Shown here in pieces: positions 33,276 through 42,193 of a stretch of 64,000 nt of DNA. The first letter of the stretch is position 1. The number at the start of each line of letters is the position of its first letter. The notes beneath the pieces were generated by a model. The model was not told where the DNA came from. It saw only the letters and a program-made list of their open reading frames with translations, and searched no databases. The position numbers were made by a program, and so were the translations under genes. The DNA is from an uncultured Lachnospiraceae bacterium (GTDB taxonomy: Bacteria > Bacillota > Clostridia > Lachnospirales > Lachnospiraceae), in the NCBI GenBank assembly GCA_910578115.1, contig CAJTPO010000004.1:62001-126000 (forward strand), in the 5' to 3' direction.

Positions 33276-35160
33276 CGATGTGTGCTTCCAGCGTGCTGCG
33301 GTCCGCAAGAACGGGGGCCGTTCCCTGACGGGAGACACAGAAGCCGGCAGCGTAGGTGGCGATGCGTATGGACTGTTCCAGAGAATAGCCTTCTGTCAGG
33401 TAGGCGGCAAATGCAGAGATGAAGGCATCAGCGCCGCCGGTGGTGTCCACGGCCACGAAATCTGCGGCGGGAAAATATCTGGCGGTCTCGCCGGTCTTCA
33501 GATAACAGCCGTCTTCGCCCAGTGTGATAATCACGATTTCGATCCCTTTGCTGAGAAAATATTCGGCCTGTTCTTCTATGGAAGCGCCGGCAGGGCACAG
33601 GGAGGCCGCCTCCTTGCGGTTGGGGATCAGGATGTCGATCAGTTCATAGAGCCGGTCGGGGATGGTTCCCAGAATGGCCGGTTTCAGGATATTTTTTGCA
33701 CCATACATTCTGCCGGTTTTTGCCGCTTCCAGAAGTGTCTCTACGGAGAGTTCGGAAGAGATCAGGCAAAGGCCGGCATTTTTGAACAGATGCTGTCTTT
33801 GGCGTATCATTTCCGCAGAGAGACTGGCGTTGGCTCCGGACAGGATGGTAATTGTGCTCTCGCCGTTGCTGTCAATATAGATATAGGCTTTTCCGGCGGG
33901 TGAGTAGAGGTCTCTGTGGATGCCCTCGCCCGGCACGCCCACATGGTTCAGCGCATCCATGATAAAGGAGGAGTCGATGTCATTGCCGATCTCGCCGATC
34001 AGTGTGACCTTGCAGTTGAGTTTGGCCACGCCTACGGCCTGGTTGGCGCCTTTTCCACCCACCGTTCTGGTGGCATTCAGAATTTTTGTGGTTTTTCCTG
34101 CCTGTGGAAGGAAATCTACATTAAAGGTCATATCGGAATTAATACTCCCCACAACGACAAGCTTTTTTGAGCATAAAGAAGACGGGATGCGTATGCTGTC
34201 CTCGCTGTCGAAGCAAAAATCGGCAGCAAAGAGCCTGACGGCATCGTCAGAAGCCGTCTTCTCGCATTTTTCGATCAACTGTTCGCATACGAAGCGCCCG
34301 AATTCCTGCCAGGGAATCCTGATGCCTGAGATATGGGGAAATGAAATGGCATTCTGGTCATTTTCTTTCAGGCTGACCAGGGACAGGTCGGAGGGTACAC
34401 AGTAATGAAGTTTACATAATTGCTCATATAAAAGCAGAGATGAGGAAAAATGGGAGCTGACAATCCCGGTAATATCGAGTTCGGTGATTTTCTGCAGAAA
34501 ATGGGAACTGTCTGCAAAACTGTCACTGTAGAGAAGGACGTCCTCGTTGAAGGGCAGACCGTTTTCGTACAGGCATTTATGAAATCCGTTTAAAACCTGC
34601 TCGGAACGGGCATTCTCCTTCTTGAGAAGGCAGAGCATCCGGGTGTGTTTGTGGTCGATCATTTTCTGTGTCAGACGGCGGCCCATTTCCTGGAAATCGA
34701 TGGAGTAGGAGGGGAAAGCCGCACCGTCGTTCAGGCAGCAGATGGGAATGCCCTGATGTGTGAGGTGCTGGACATGTGCCGTACTGCCGGGGCTGACAGG
34801 CTCCCAGATCACACCATCGACCCGTTTCCGGCAGATAGTGGTGATATGTTTCAATTCTGTGTTCAAGTCGTCCTGGCTGTCAAAAAGAAGGACGTTGTAT
34901 CCGTGCGCCTGCGCGGTTTCCAGAATTCCGTTCAACATCAAAGGGGAAAGGCCGGAATTGCGAAGGAGCACCGCCAGCAGAAAAGATTTGGCAGTGGAAA
35001 GATTCTTGACAGTGCCGTAGGGGGTGTAGTTGTATTCTTTCACGATCTTCAGGACACGGCTTCTGGTTTCCGGATGGATGTTCTGGTCTTTATTATTTAC
35101 GATCTTTGAAACGGTCGAGATGGAAACACCGGCCAGTTGTGCAATTTCTTTGATAGTCAT
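33241..35160 (-). CDS. LacI-type regulator fused to a ribokinase-like (PfkB) domain
   Basis: A 639-residue fusion. The N-terminus is a LacI helix-turn-helix (MTIKEIAQLAGVSISTVSKI), followed by a degenerate LacI effector domain to about residue 310. A PfkB sugar kinase then starts at KKLVVVGSINSDMTFNVDF, with the substrate/GG block VGGKGANQAVG and the late DTTGGADAF. The usual anion-hole order GAGD is changed to GGAD, with the catalytic Asp kept. Such a protein could sense the sugar it phosphorylates or use the kinase fold only as a sensor. Start 35160 matches typical LacI N-termini and has GGAG upstream; an ATG at 35184 adds eight residues. It diverges from the ribokinase operon and probably regulates it. 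Confidence 0.87.
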   Translation of the reverse strand: MTIKEIAQLAGVSISTVSKIVNNKDQNIHPETRSRVLKIVKEYNYTPYGTVKNLSTAKSFLLAVLLRNSGLSPLMLNGILETAQAHGYNVLLFDSQDDLNTELKHITTICRKRVDGVIWEPVSPGSTAHVQHLTHQGIPICCLNDGAAFPSYSIDFQEMGRRLTQKMIDHKHTRMLCLLKKENARSEQVLNGFHKCLYENGLPFNEDVLLYSDSFADSSHFLQKITELDITGIVSSHFSSSLLLYEQLCKLHYCVPSDLSLVSLKENDQNAISFPHISGIRIPWQEFGRFVCEQLIEKCEKTASDDAVRLFAADFCFDSEDSIRIPSSLCSKKLVVVGSINSDMTFNVDFLPQAGKTTKILNATRTVGGKGANQAVGVAKLNCKVTLIGEIGNDIDSSFIMDALNHVGVPGEGIHRDLYSPAGKAYIYIDSNGESTITILSGANASLSAEMIRQRQHLFKNAGLCLISSELSVETLLEAAKTGRMYGAKNILKPAILGTIPDRLYELIDILIPNRKEAASLCPAGASIEEQAEYFLSKGIEIVIITLGEDGCYLKTGETARYFPAADFVAVDTTGGADAFISAFAAYLTEGYSLEQSIRIATYAAGFCVSRQGTAPVLADRSTLEAHIAKFEPLLLRRP

Positions 35161-35261
35161 AGGCAAAATACTCCGATCATGCATTCTTCTTCTTTTATAG
35201 TATGAAGGGAAAACAGGTAATTGTCAATCGGAAAAGGACTGAAATTGTGCAAGTTGCATAG

Positions 35262-35375
35262 GAAAACAGTTTTCGAAATAGTTTAATTGACCAAAATATA
35301 TTTATTGATTGACAAGAAAAAGGCGAGATGTTATCATAAACACACAAGAAAAACTTTTACGAAAACATTTTCCTA
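35262..35375 (+). promoter_or_regulatory. Divergent regulatory region of the ribokinase/ABC operon
   Basis: A plus-strand promoter is clear: TTGACA (35309-35314), a 17-base spacer and TATCAT (35332-35337). Palindromic candidates for the LacI-type protein are GAAAACAGTTTTC (35262-35274) upstream and ACGAAAACATTTTC (about 35359-35372) downstream of the start site. They share the GAAAAC/TTTTC half sites. Confidence 0.65.
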
Positions 35376-35395
35376 TATGAGTGGGAGGTGATGCA

Positions 35396-36319
35396 TTGAA
35401 GCGGAAAATTCTGAATATCGGCAGTCTCAATATGGATATGGTGATTGGTATGCAGTATATGCCTCTCGAAGGGGAGACTGTTCTTGGCGACAGTCTTACA
35501 TATATTCCTGGAGGAAAAGGTGCAAATCAGGCATGCGCATCGGCCAGGCTTGGCGGGGACGTCGTGATGCTGGGCTGTGTGGGAGAAGACAGCATGGGAG
35601 AGGCGCTGGTTGAAAGCCTGCGGGAGTGCGGAGCGGATGTTTCCCGTATCCGGACGGTACGGGAGGTTCCCACCGGGACGGCTGTGATCTATGTAAATGC
35701 CAGAGGGGATAACAGTATCGTTGTGGTAGGCGGAGCGAATCATTTCTGCACCGTCGCTTATCTGCAGGAACATGACAACCTGTTTCAGGAAGCGGACTAT
35801 ATCATGCTGCAGATGGAGATTCCCTATGACGCGGTGTTCTATGCCATCCGGCGGGCCGGTGAACTTAAGAAGACTGTGATTCTGAATCCGGCGCCGGCTC
35901 CGGACGGTCTGCCGGAGGAGATCTGGGAGAAGATCGACTATATTACACCGAACGAGACAGAGCTGCTCAAGCTTTCCGGACAGACGCAGATGTCGATGGA
36001 GGCGATTCATAAAGGGGCGGATCTGCTGCTGGACAGGGGAGTAAAGCATGTTCTGGTGACGCTGGGCGACAAGGGTGTTTTCTATAAGGACAGGGGGGAA
36101 GAATGGTTCTGCCCGACAAGGACGGTCACGGCGGTGGATACGACGGCGGCAGGCGATTGCTTTAACGGAGCTTTCGTGACGGCGCTCTCGGAGGGAATTC
36201 CGGTCAGGCAGGCGGCGGCATTTGCCAACGCGGCGGCGTCTATTGCGGTGACGCGCAGGGGCGCACAGAAATCCATCCCGCTGCGGAGCGAGGTGGATGC
36301 ACTGAACTATGGTCTCTGA
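35396..36319 (+). CDS. rbsK: Ribokinase (PfkB family)
   Basis: A 307-residue sugar kinase. It has NIGSLNMDMV at the start, the PGGKGANQACASARLGG signature, and the C-terminal signature VDTTAAGDCFNGAF with the catalytic Asp. Length and motifs suit ribokinase, which makes ribose 5-phosphate in the cytoplasm. Start TTG 35396 lies five bases after gggaggtga; GTG 35381 would overlap that site. The first gene of an operon with an ABC sugar transporter and an ADP-ribosylglycohydrolase-like enzyme, which supports a ribosyl substrate. Other pentoses or nucleosides are possible. Confidence 0.8.
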   Translation: MKRKILNIGSLNMDMVIGMQYMPLEGETVLGDSLTYIPGGKGANQACASARLGGDVVMLGCVGEDSMGEALVESLRECGADVSRIRTVREVPTGTAVIYVNARGDNSIVVVGGANHFCTVAYLQEHDNLFQEADYIMLQMEIPYDAVFYAIRRAGELKKTVILNPAPAPDGLPEEIWEKIDYITPNETELLKLSGQTQMSMEAIHKGADLLLDRGVKHVLVTLGDKGVFYKDRGEEWFCPTRTVTAVDTTAAGDCFNGAFVTALSEGIPVRQAAAFANAAASIAVTRRGAQKSIPLRSEVDALNYGL

Positions 36320-36352
36320 TTTTGCTTTGGCAAATTAACAGGATTAGAGAAA

Positions 36353-36423
36353 GATTGAAAATTAAAATTTTCAATCGCGAGATTTGTGTCTGCGCAAAAA
36401 ACAGCGCAGAAATGGAGAAAACT
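36353..36423. repeat. Short copy of the GATTGAAAATT-type repeat
   Basis: The first 43 bases match the repeat at 31711 except for one base (palindrome 36353-36376, then CGCGAGATTTGTGTCTGCGC). The middle with the second hairpin is missing, and the right end ACAGCGCAGAAATGGAGAAAA is kept. In both places it precedes transporter genes. Confidence 0.7.
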
Positions 36424-36459
36424 ATGTAACAGAAATTGGAGAAGAACAGGAGGAAGACT

Positions 36460-37881
36460 ATGAAAAACGGAAAGAAATTATGGGCGCTGCTTCTTGCAGG
36501 GACAATGGCATTTTCTCTGACGGCCTGCGGAGGATCGGGGGGGGGGAATAACAGTCCGTCCTCTGATGACACAGGAAGCGGTGAAACGGCACAGGAGGAA
36601 AACGATACGGCAGGGGAGGCTGCTGCGGATGAAGACAGCGGAAAGACAGATTCGGGAGAGCGGCAGAAGCTGATCATTTCCTGTTACCTTGCCGACGATG
36701 CACAGGTGGCAGTTCGTGAGAAGTATATTGATGAACCGTTGAAAGCGGCGTTCCCGGATGTGGACATTGAGATCAAGATGTACTCTGACCGTCAGAGCCT
36801 GCAGGTAGAGGTTGCCGGCGGCGGCGGACCGGATATTCTGGATCTTGACGGGCCGACGGACGTTGCGGAATTTGCAAAGGCGGATAAGGTGCTGGATCTT
36901 GGCGCGTATGCGGATCAGTACGGCTGGAAGGATATGTTCTATGAATGGGCCTATAACAGCTGCTTCTACAATGATAAGCTTTACTCTCTGCCGACCTCAT
37001 TTGAAGGCATGGTAATGTATTACAATATGGACGTCATGGAAGCAAACGGCTGGGAAGTTCCGAAGAATAAAGACGAACTCGTGACATTGATGCAGGCAGC
37101 CAGGGATGCAGGCCTGATCCCCATCATTTTCGGTAATTCCGATTACCAGGGAGCGGTTGACTGGCTCTATTCTACTTTTACCAGCTGTTATGGCGGGCCG
37201 GCGGCCATCAAAGCGGCTATGGAAGGCACAGGCAAATACACGGATGAGCCGATCAAGAGTTCGATCCAGACTATGGTTGACTGGTGGCATGAAGGCTATA
37301 TCGGTGAGAATGCTTCCCAATCGGTATCCAATATGGACATGCTGGCATTCTTCTCGGAAGGCAGAGGTCCCATGATGATCGATGGTACCTGGGCTTCCAA
37401 CCAGCTTCTGGCGACTTATCCGGAATGTAATTGGGATTCGGAGATGATGCCGCAGGATGAGGCAATCGGTGAGATTCTTCCTTTTGCGACAGGCGGCGGT
37501 TATGCGATCAATGCCAACAGCAAGAATCCGGATCTGGCGGCAGAGGTGATGAATTATCTCTTTACCTCTCTGGACCGTCACTATCAGTCTATCAATGAAG
37601 CAGGCTACCAGCCCTATCCGCTTAAGGAGTTTGACCTGGCGAACCTGCAGGGTATGGATGCGAAACTGATGGATCAGTATGAGCTTTTGATGAGAGCGCA
37701 GGACGAGAATAAGATCGGGTACTGTTCCTGGACATTCTATCCTTCGGAGATGCGTGTCTACATGAATGAGAATACGGATTCCCTGTTCCTGGATGTTTTG
37801 ACGGTAGACGAATATATGGAAAATGCGCAGGGCTATATTGACGCGGCGAGAGAAGCCGGAACGATTCCGGTATTACCGTAA
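36460..37881 (+). CDS. Sugar ABC transporter substrate-binding lipoprotein
   Basis: A 473-residue lipoprotein with a signal peptide ending LTAC, a glycine/acid-rich linker, and a family-1 solute-binding domain (GGGPDILDLDGPTDVAEF, YSLPTSFEGMVMYYNMDVME, a GTWASNQL block). It delivers a sugar or glycoside to the following permeases. ATG 36460 follows aggagga. The operon context with ribokinase suggests a ribosyl compound, although family-1 binding proteins usually bind oligosaccharides or glycosides. No ATPase gene is present in the operon. Confidence 0.85.
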   Translation: MKNGKKLWALLLAGTMAFSLTACGGSGGGNNSPSSDDTGSGETAQEENDTAGEAAADEDSGKTDSGERQKLIISCYLADDAQVAVREKYIDEPLKAAFPDVDIEIKMYSDRQSLQVEVAGGGGPDILDLDGPTDVAEFAKADKVLDLGAYADQYGWKDMFYEWAYNSCFYNDKLYSLPTSFEGMVMYYNMDVMEANGWEVPKNKDELVTLMQAARDAGLIPIIFGNSDYQGAVDWLYSTFTSCYGGPAAIKAAMEGTGKYTDEPIKSSIQTMVDWWHEGYIGENASQSVSNMDMLAFFSEGRGPMMIDGTWASNQLLATYPECNWDSEMMPQDEAIGEILPFATGGGYAINANSKNPDLAAEVMNYLFTSLDRHYQSINEAGYQPYPLKEFDLANLQGMDAKLMDQYELLMRAQDENKIGYCSWTFYPSEMRVYMNENTDSLFLDVLTVDEYMENAQGYIDAAREAGTIPVLP

Positions 37882-38009
37882 CGGCGGATGGCACTGAGTA
37901 GAAAGAGATGATACAAGGGACACTGCATAACGGCTTTCGGACAAATATAATAGACAGAATGCCGTTGTGCCGTGTCTTTTTGTCAGATGGATGGAGGCAT
38001 AATTCTAAT

Positions 38010-38891
38010 ATGAAGATCAAAAAGCAGAATATCATACCCTATCTCTTTATTCTTCCTGCATTCGTGATCCATGCATGTATCGTGACGGTTCCGGCATTCA
38101 GTACATTGATCATGTCTCTGTTTGACTGGAACGGAATGGGGAATGCAAAGTTTATAGGGATGGATAATTTCAAAGAAATCTTTCGGGATCCGCTCGTTAA
38201 GCTGTCCGTGATTCACAATATCGAATGGCTCCTGGTGTTTATCACGATACCGTTGATTCTTGGATTTGTGGTCGCGATACTGGTAAGCCGTCTTAGAAGA
38301 AGCCAGATGTTTTTCCGGACAGTGTATTTTATTCCGTATGTAATCTCGGCAGCTGTGGCAGGCAGGATCTGGATGGCCTATATGAATCCTTATTACGGAG
38401 TCAACCAGGTGTTTGGCCAGATGGGGTGGGAGAAACTGGCGAAGACCCTGTGGCTTGGCAATCCGAAGATTGCGCTGTTTGCGGTGGCGTTTGTGGACAA
38501 CTGGCACTGGTGGGGATTTATCATGGTATTGTTCCTGGGAGCGCTCCAGCAGGTGGACTCTACCCTGTATGAGGCGGCCAGGGTGGACGGGGCAAACCGG
38601 TTTCAGGAACTGCTGCATGTATCGATTCCGGGCATCCGGCAGACCATCGCATTTGTGCTGATCATGACAATCATGTGGTCATTCCTTACGTTTGATTATG
38701 TGTACATTATGACAAACGGCGGACCGGCGAATGCAACGGAGATCATGGCCACGTATATCTATAAGAATGCATTCGTGAAGTATCGTGCAGGGTATGCCAA
38801 TGCACTGTGTGTAATCCAGAGCGGCATCTGCATTATCTTATATTTCCTTCAGAAATATATCAGTAAAAAGGGAGGTATGGAAGATGAGTAA
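38010..38891 (+). CDS. ABC sugar permease, MalF/UgpA type
   Basis: A 293-residue permease with six membrane helices. The EAA loop is LYEAARVDGANRFQELLHVS, which docks the ATPase. ATG 38010 is preferred because the membrane protein begins MKIKKQNIIPYLFILPAFVI there and gaggc lies upstream; a longer frame to 37908 adds 34 residues unlike the family. It overlaps the next permease by eight bases. Confidence 0.87.
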   Translation: MKIKKQNIIPYLFILPAFVIHACIVTVPAFSTLIMSLFDWNGMGNAKFIGMDNFKEIFRDPLVKLSVIHNIEWLLVFITIPLILGFVVAILVSRLRRSQMFFRTVYFIPYVISAAVAGRIWMAYMNPYYGVNQVFGQMGWEKLAKTLWLGNPKIALFAVAFVDNWHWWGFIMVLFLGALQQVDSTLYEAARVDGANRFQELLHVSIPGIRQTIAFVLIMTIMWSFLTFDYVYIMTNGGPANATEIMATYIYKNAFVKYRAGYANALCVIQSGICIILYFLQKYISKKGGMEDE

Positions 38892-39732
38892 CGGAGTAAG
38901 AAATAAGACGAAGTACAGGATCTCCAGCGTTGTGACAATGGTATTTTTGATCCTGATGGTCCTGTTTGCGGCCGTGCCTCTTCTGCAGGTATTGTTGAAT
39001 TCCTTCAAGACGGATCGGGAATGTAAGACATCTCCGCTGGGGCTTCCGACAGAGTGGGCTTTCAACAATTACGGGGAAACCTGGCAGATCGGCGGGTATG
39101 CCACGGCATATTTCAACAGTCTGCTGACGGCTTTCGTGGTGATTGCGGTGGTGCTGGTGGTGGTTGGACTGGGGGCCTATGCGCTGACCAAGCTGCAGTT
39201 TAAGCTGCGGGGATTCTTTACGGCCTATTTCTTCGTGGCAATCTCGCTGCCCAGCTTCCTGTACATCGTACCGGATTACTTTGTCATGAACAAGCTGGGG
39301 CTGGTGGATACGCGATGGAGCCTGATGATCGTGTATACGGCGATTCAGATCCCTTTTAATATGCTTCTTCTGCGGACCTTTCTTGCCGGGATCCCGCGGG
39401 AATTGGAGGAGGCGGCCAAGATAGACGGCTGTAATGAGCTGAACAGCCTGCTGCGGATCACGCTTCCCATCGCCAAGCCGATGTTTCTCACGGTGGCAAT
39501 TCTGGTGTTTGTGAATGTATGGAATGAATTTCTCTGGTCCAATACTTTCATCACGAGAGAAGAATTGAAACTGGTAGCCACCCGTTATGTGAGGTTTACA
39601 GGAGAATACGGCATGAACATGGCAAGGATTTACACGGCCAGCGTGATTACGATCGCACCGGTGGTGATACTGTACCTGTTTTTCAGCCGCCGGTTTATAG
39701 AAGGTATGACCAGCGGAAGCGTTAAGGGATAG
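38884..39732 (+). CDS. ABC sugar permease, MalG/UgpE type
   Basis: A 282-residue permease with six helices, the EAA loop RELEEAAKIDGCNELNSLLR and a terminal EGMTSGSVKG. It is translationally coupled to the preceding subunit, with ggaggtatgg as its ribosome binding site inside the upstream gene. The pair forms the import channel for the lipoprotein at 36460. Confidence 0.88.
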   Translation: MSNGVRNKTKYRISSVVTMVFLILMVLFAAVPLLQVLLNSFKTDRECKTSPLGLPTEWAFNNYGETWQIGGYATAYFNSLLTAFVVIAVVLVVVGLGAYALTKLQFKLRGFFTAYFFVAISLPSFLYIVPDYFVMNKLGLVDTRWSLMIVYTAIQIPFNMLLLRTFLAGIPRELEEAAKIDGCNELNSLLRITLPIAKPMFLTVAILVFVNVWNEFLWSNTFITREELKLVATRYVRFTGEYGMNMARIYTASVITIAPVVILYLFFSRRFIEGMTSGSVKG

Positions 39733-39767
39733 ATGAGGTAAAGTTGAAAGAAAGTGGAGGGTATTTC

Positions 39768-41906
39768 ATGAAAGCATCTTATATAGAACAGATTTATGCC
39801 GGATGGCTGGCGAAGATCATCGGAATACGGCTGGGAGCGCCGATCGAAGGATGGACTTATGAAAAGATCAGAAATATTTATGGGGAACTGAACGGATATC
39901 CGGTAGCTTACCGGGAGTTCGCGGCGGATGACGACAGCAATGGCCCGCTTTTCTTCCTGAGGGCGCTGGAGGACGGGCGGCACGGCTATGATGTGAAAGC
40001 TCAGGATGTAGCGGAAGCGCTTCTCAATTATGCGCCCTTCGAGCACGGGTTTTTCTGGTGGGGCGGTTACGGGATCTCCACGGAGCATACGGCCTATCTG
40101 AATCTGCGGAACGGTATTCTGGCTCCCGCCAGCGGCAGCATTGAACAGAACGGCCACGCGGCGGCAGAGCAGATCGGCGGGCAGATTTTTATCGATACCT
40201 GGGGGCTGGTGAGTCCGGGCAATCCCGATCAGGCGGCGCGCTTTGCGAAGGAGGCGGCCAGTGTGACCCATGGCGGTAATGCCGTTTACGGCGGGATCTT
40301 CGTGGCAGTCTGTATCAGCTGCGCCTTCGAGGAAAAGGAAATCCGTAAGATCCTGGAAAAAGGACTTTCTTATATTCCCGCGGACTGTGAATATGCCAGA
40401 GTTGTCCGTGCGGTGATGGAGTATCATGAGAAGCATCCGGAGAACTGGCGGGCGTGCTTCCGGTTTATCTTTGAAAATTTCGGTTATGACAAATATCCCG
40501 GGGCCTGCCATATCATTCCGAATATAGCGGTAATGATTCTGGCGCTTCTGTACGGGGAAGGAGATTTCTCCGATACGTTGAATATCTGCAATATGTGTGG
40601 TTGGGATACGGACTGCAACGTGGGTAATGTGGCCACCATCATGGGAGTGCGGTGCGGGCTTGAAGGGATCGACTATGATAAATGGAGAAAGCCGATCAAT
40701 GACTTTCTGGCATGTTCCAGTGTTGTCGGTTCCATGAATATGATGGATATTCCTTATGGAGCGGTATACATTGCCAGGCTTGCCTATGCGGTGGCGGGAG
40801 AAGAGATGCCGGAGCCATGGCGGGAGATCGCCGAAAAGAGGATCGACAGCTGCCACTTTGAATTTCCGGGTTCCACCCATGCCATGCGGATAAGAGCTGC
40901 CGGATTGGACGAGCGTGCGAGAGCGGAGCGGGAGTACGCGCTTGTGAATACGGATGAGACGGCACATACGGGCAGCCGTGCGCTGAAATTCCTTGCAAAG
41001 CCGGTGGAACCGGGTGAAAACGTGTATCTGTACCGGAAGACTTACTACACGCCCGCGGATTTTGATGACAGCCGCTATGATCCGTGCTTTTCTCCGCTGG
41101 TTTATCCCGGACAGACCCTGCACGGCAGCGCTTTTCTTCCCGAGTATTCGCAGGAGGCGCAGGTAAGCCTGTATGTGCGTGATGCGCACAGCGGGCAGAT
41201 TTACGAGGGCGTAAGACAGGAGATTACGAAGGGAGAGTGGAAGACGCTTGCGTTTCAGATTCCGGCCCTGGAAGGAGCGCTGCTGGATGAGATGGGATTT
41301 TGCTTCCATATCCACGGAGTGCATACGCAGGTGTTTGATTTTACTGGAATTGTGGACGACCTGTATGCGGACGGGCAGCCGGAATACTCCCTGGAATTTG
41401 CGAAGGAGCGGGAGGAACTGTGGACGGTGCTGCACCGGGAGATCAGTCAGTTTACGAAGCTGAAAGGCCTGATGTATCTGGAAGAGGGACAGATGCATCT
41501 GTCGTGCTCGGATTTTGCGGAAGCTTATACCGGCAGACATGACTGGGAGGATTACCGGGCCGAATTTACATTCACGCCTTTGACCGGGGAAAACCATATG
41601 GTCAATGTGAGAGTACAGGGGGCGATCCGTTCTTATGCGGCCGGCTTTCTGCCGGATGGGCGTCTGGCAATCTTAAAGAACGACAATGGGTACAGCGTAT
41701 TGGCGCAGACACCGTTTGCCTGGGAGAAGGGCAGAGAGTATACGATCGCCGTGACCGTAAAGGGAAATGAGATCCGTGCGGCGGTGGAGGACGTTGTCCT
41801 GAGCGCGGTGGATGAAGTGCGGCCGTATCTGCATGGTTCCATCGGGGTATCTCTGCAGAACGGAAGCCATGACAGGTATAGAAGGATTCGGGTACTGAAA
41901 GAATAA
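39768..41906 (+). CDS. ADP-ribosylglycohydrolase family protein with C-terminal beta-sandwich domains
   Basis: A 712-residue protein. The first about 350 residues are an ADP-ribosylglycohydrolase (ARH) fold: AKIIGIRLGAPIEGW near the start, the acidic DDDSNGPLFF, a GISTEHTAYLNL block and the metal-binding GWDTDCNVGN. The usual GDALG Asp is replaced (GIRLGAP). The last about 350 residues look like two beta-sandwich regions; the final one (SDFAEAYTGRHDWEDYRAEF to the end) resembles a laminin-G/DUF1080 lectin-like fold. There is no signal peptide. ARH enzymes cleave N- or O-linked ADP-ribose; this branch may cleave other ribosides. It ends an operon with ribokinase and an ABC importer. Start ATG 39768 follows ggaggg. 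Confidence 0.8.
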   Translation: MKASYIEQIYAGWLAKIIGIRLGAPIEGWTYEKIRNIYGELNGYPVAYREFAADDDSNGPLFFLRALEDGRHGYDVKAQDVAEALLNYAPFEHGFFWWGGYGISTEHTAYLNLRNGILAPASGSIEQNGHAAAEQIGGQIFIDTWGLVSPGNPDQAARFAKEAASVTHGGNAVYGGIFVAVCISCAFEEKEIRKILEKGLSYIPADCEYARVVRAVMEYHEKHPENWRACFRFIFENFGYDKYPGACHIIPNIAVMILALLYGEGDFSDTLNICNMCGWDTDCNVGNVATIMGVRCGLEGIDYDKWRKPINDFLACSSVVGSMNMMDIPYGAVYIARLAYAVAGEEMPEPWREIAEKRIDSCHFEFPGSTHAMRIRAAGLDERARAEREYALVNTDETAHTGSRALKFLAKPVEPGENVYLYRKTYYTPADFDDSRYDPCFSPLVYPGQTLHGSAFLPEYSQEAQVSLYVRDAHSGQIYEGVRQEITKGEWKTLAFQIPALEGALLDEMGFCFHIHGVHTQVFDFTGIVDDLYADGQPEYSLEFAKEREELWTVLHREISQFTKLKGLMYLEEGQMHLSCSDFAEAYTGRHDWEDYRAEFTFTPLTGENHMVNVRVQGAIRSYAAGFLPDGRLAILKNDNGYSVLAQTPFAWEKGREYTIAVTVKGNEIRAAVEDVVLSAVDEVRPYLHGSIGVSLQNGSHDRYRRIRVLKE

Positions 41907-42018
41907 TATACGCACGGAGTCTCCTTGTGCCAGATTTTGTGAGATGAGAGATTCCGAGAGTATATAATAAGGAAAGAGGTGGAGATGGCCGTCCTGTGAC
42001 AGACAGGGCGGCTGTTTC

Positions 42019-42066
42019 GCGGCGGCTGGAATGGTTTGTGGACCGGCCGCAAACTGCCGCCGCTGG
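42019..42066 (+). terminator. GC-rich hairpin between the ribosyl operon and tig
   Basis: GCGGCGGC and GCCGCCGC pair around a 30-base loop. There is no T run, so termination is only possible, not shown. The stretch is otherwise non-coding up to the tig promoter. Confidence 0.35.
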
Positions 42067-42090
42067 CTGCATAATTATAGAAAAAACCAG

Positions 42091-42120
42091 TTGGCATTTT
42101 CCGGGAGTTTGTGCTATAAT
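42091..42120 (+). promoter_or_regulatory. Promoter of trigger factor
   Basis: TTGGCA (42091-42096), an 18-base spacer and TATAAT (42115-42120) preceded by TG (extended -10). It lies 74 bases before the start of tig. Confidence 0.75.
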
Positions 42121-42193
42121 GCTTTAATGACTGTGACTGGGGGCAAAAGGGCTTCCGAATGTCGCAGAGGCATTTGAAGGAGGAACCCATACA

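Noticed and set aside
39630..41597. Long open frame on the minus strand opposite the ADP-ribosylglycohydrolase gene
   Set aside because: It is a shadow of the high-GC codon pattern of the plus-strand gene; the translation is basic, with no domain and no ribosome binding site.
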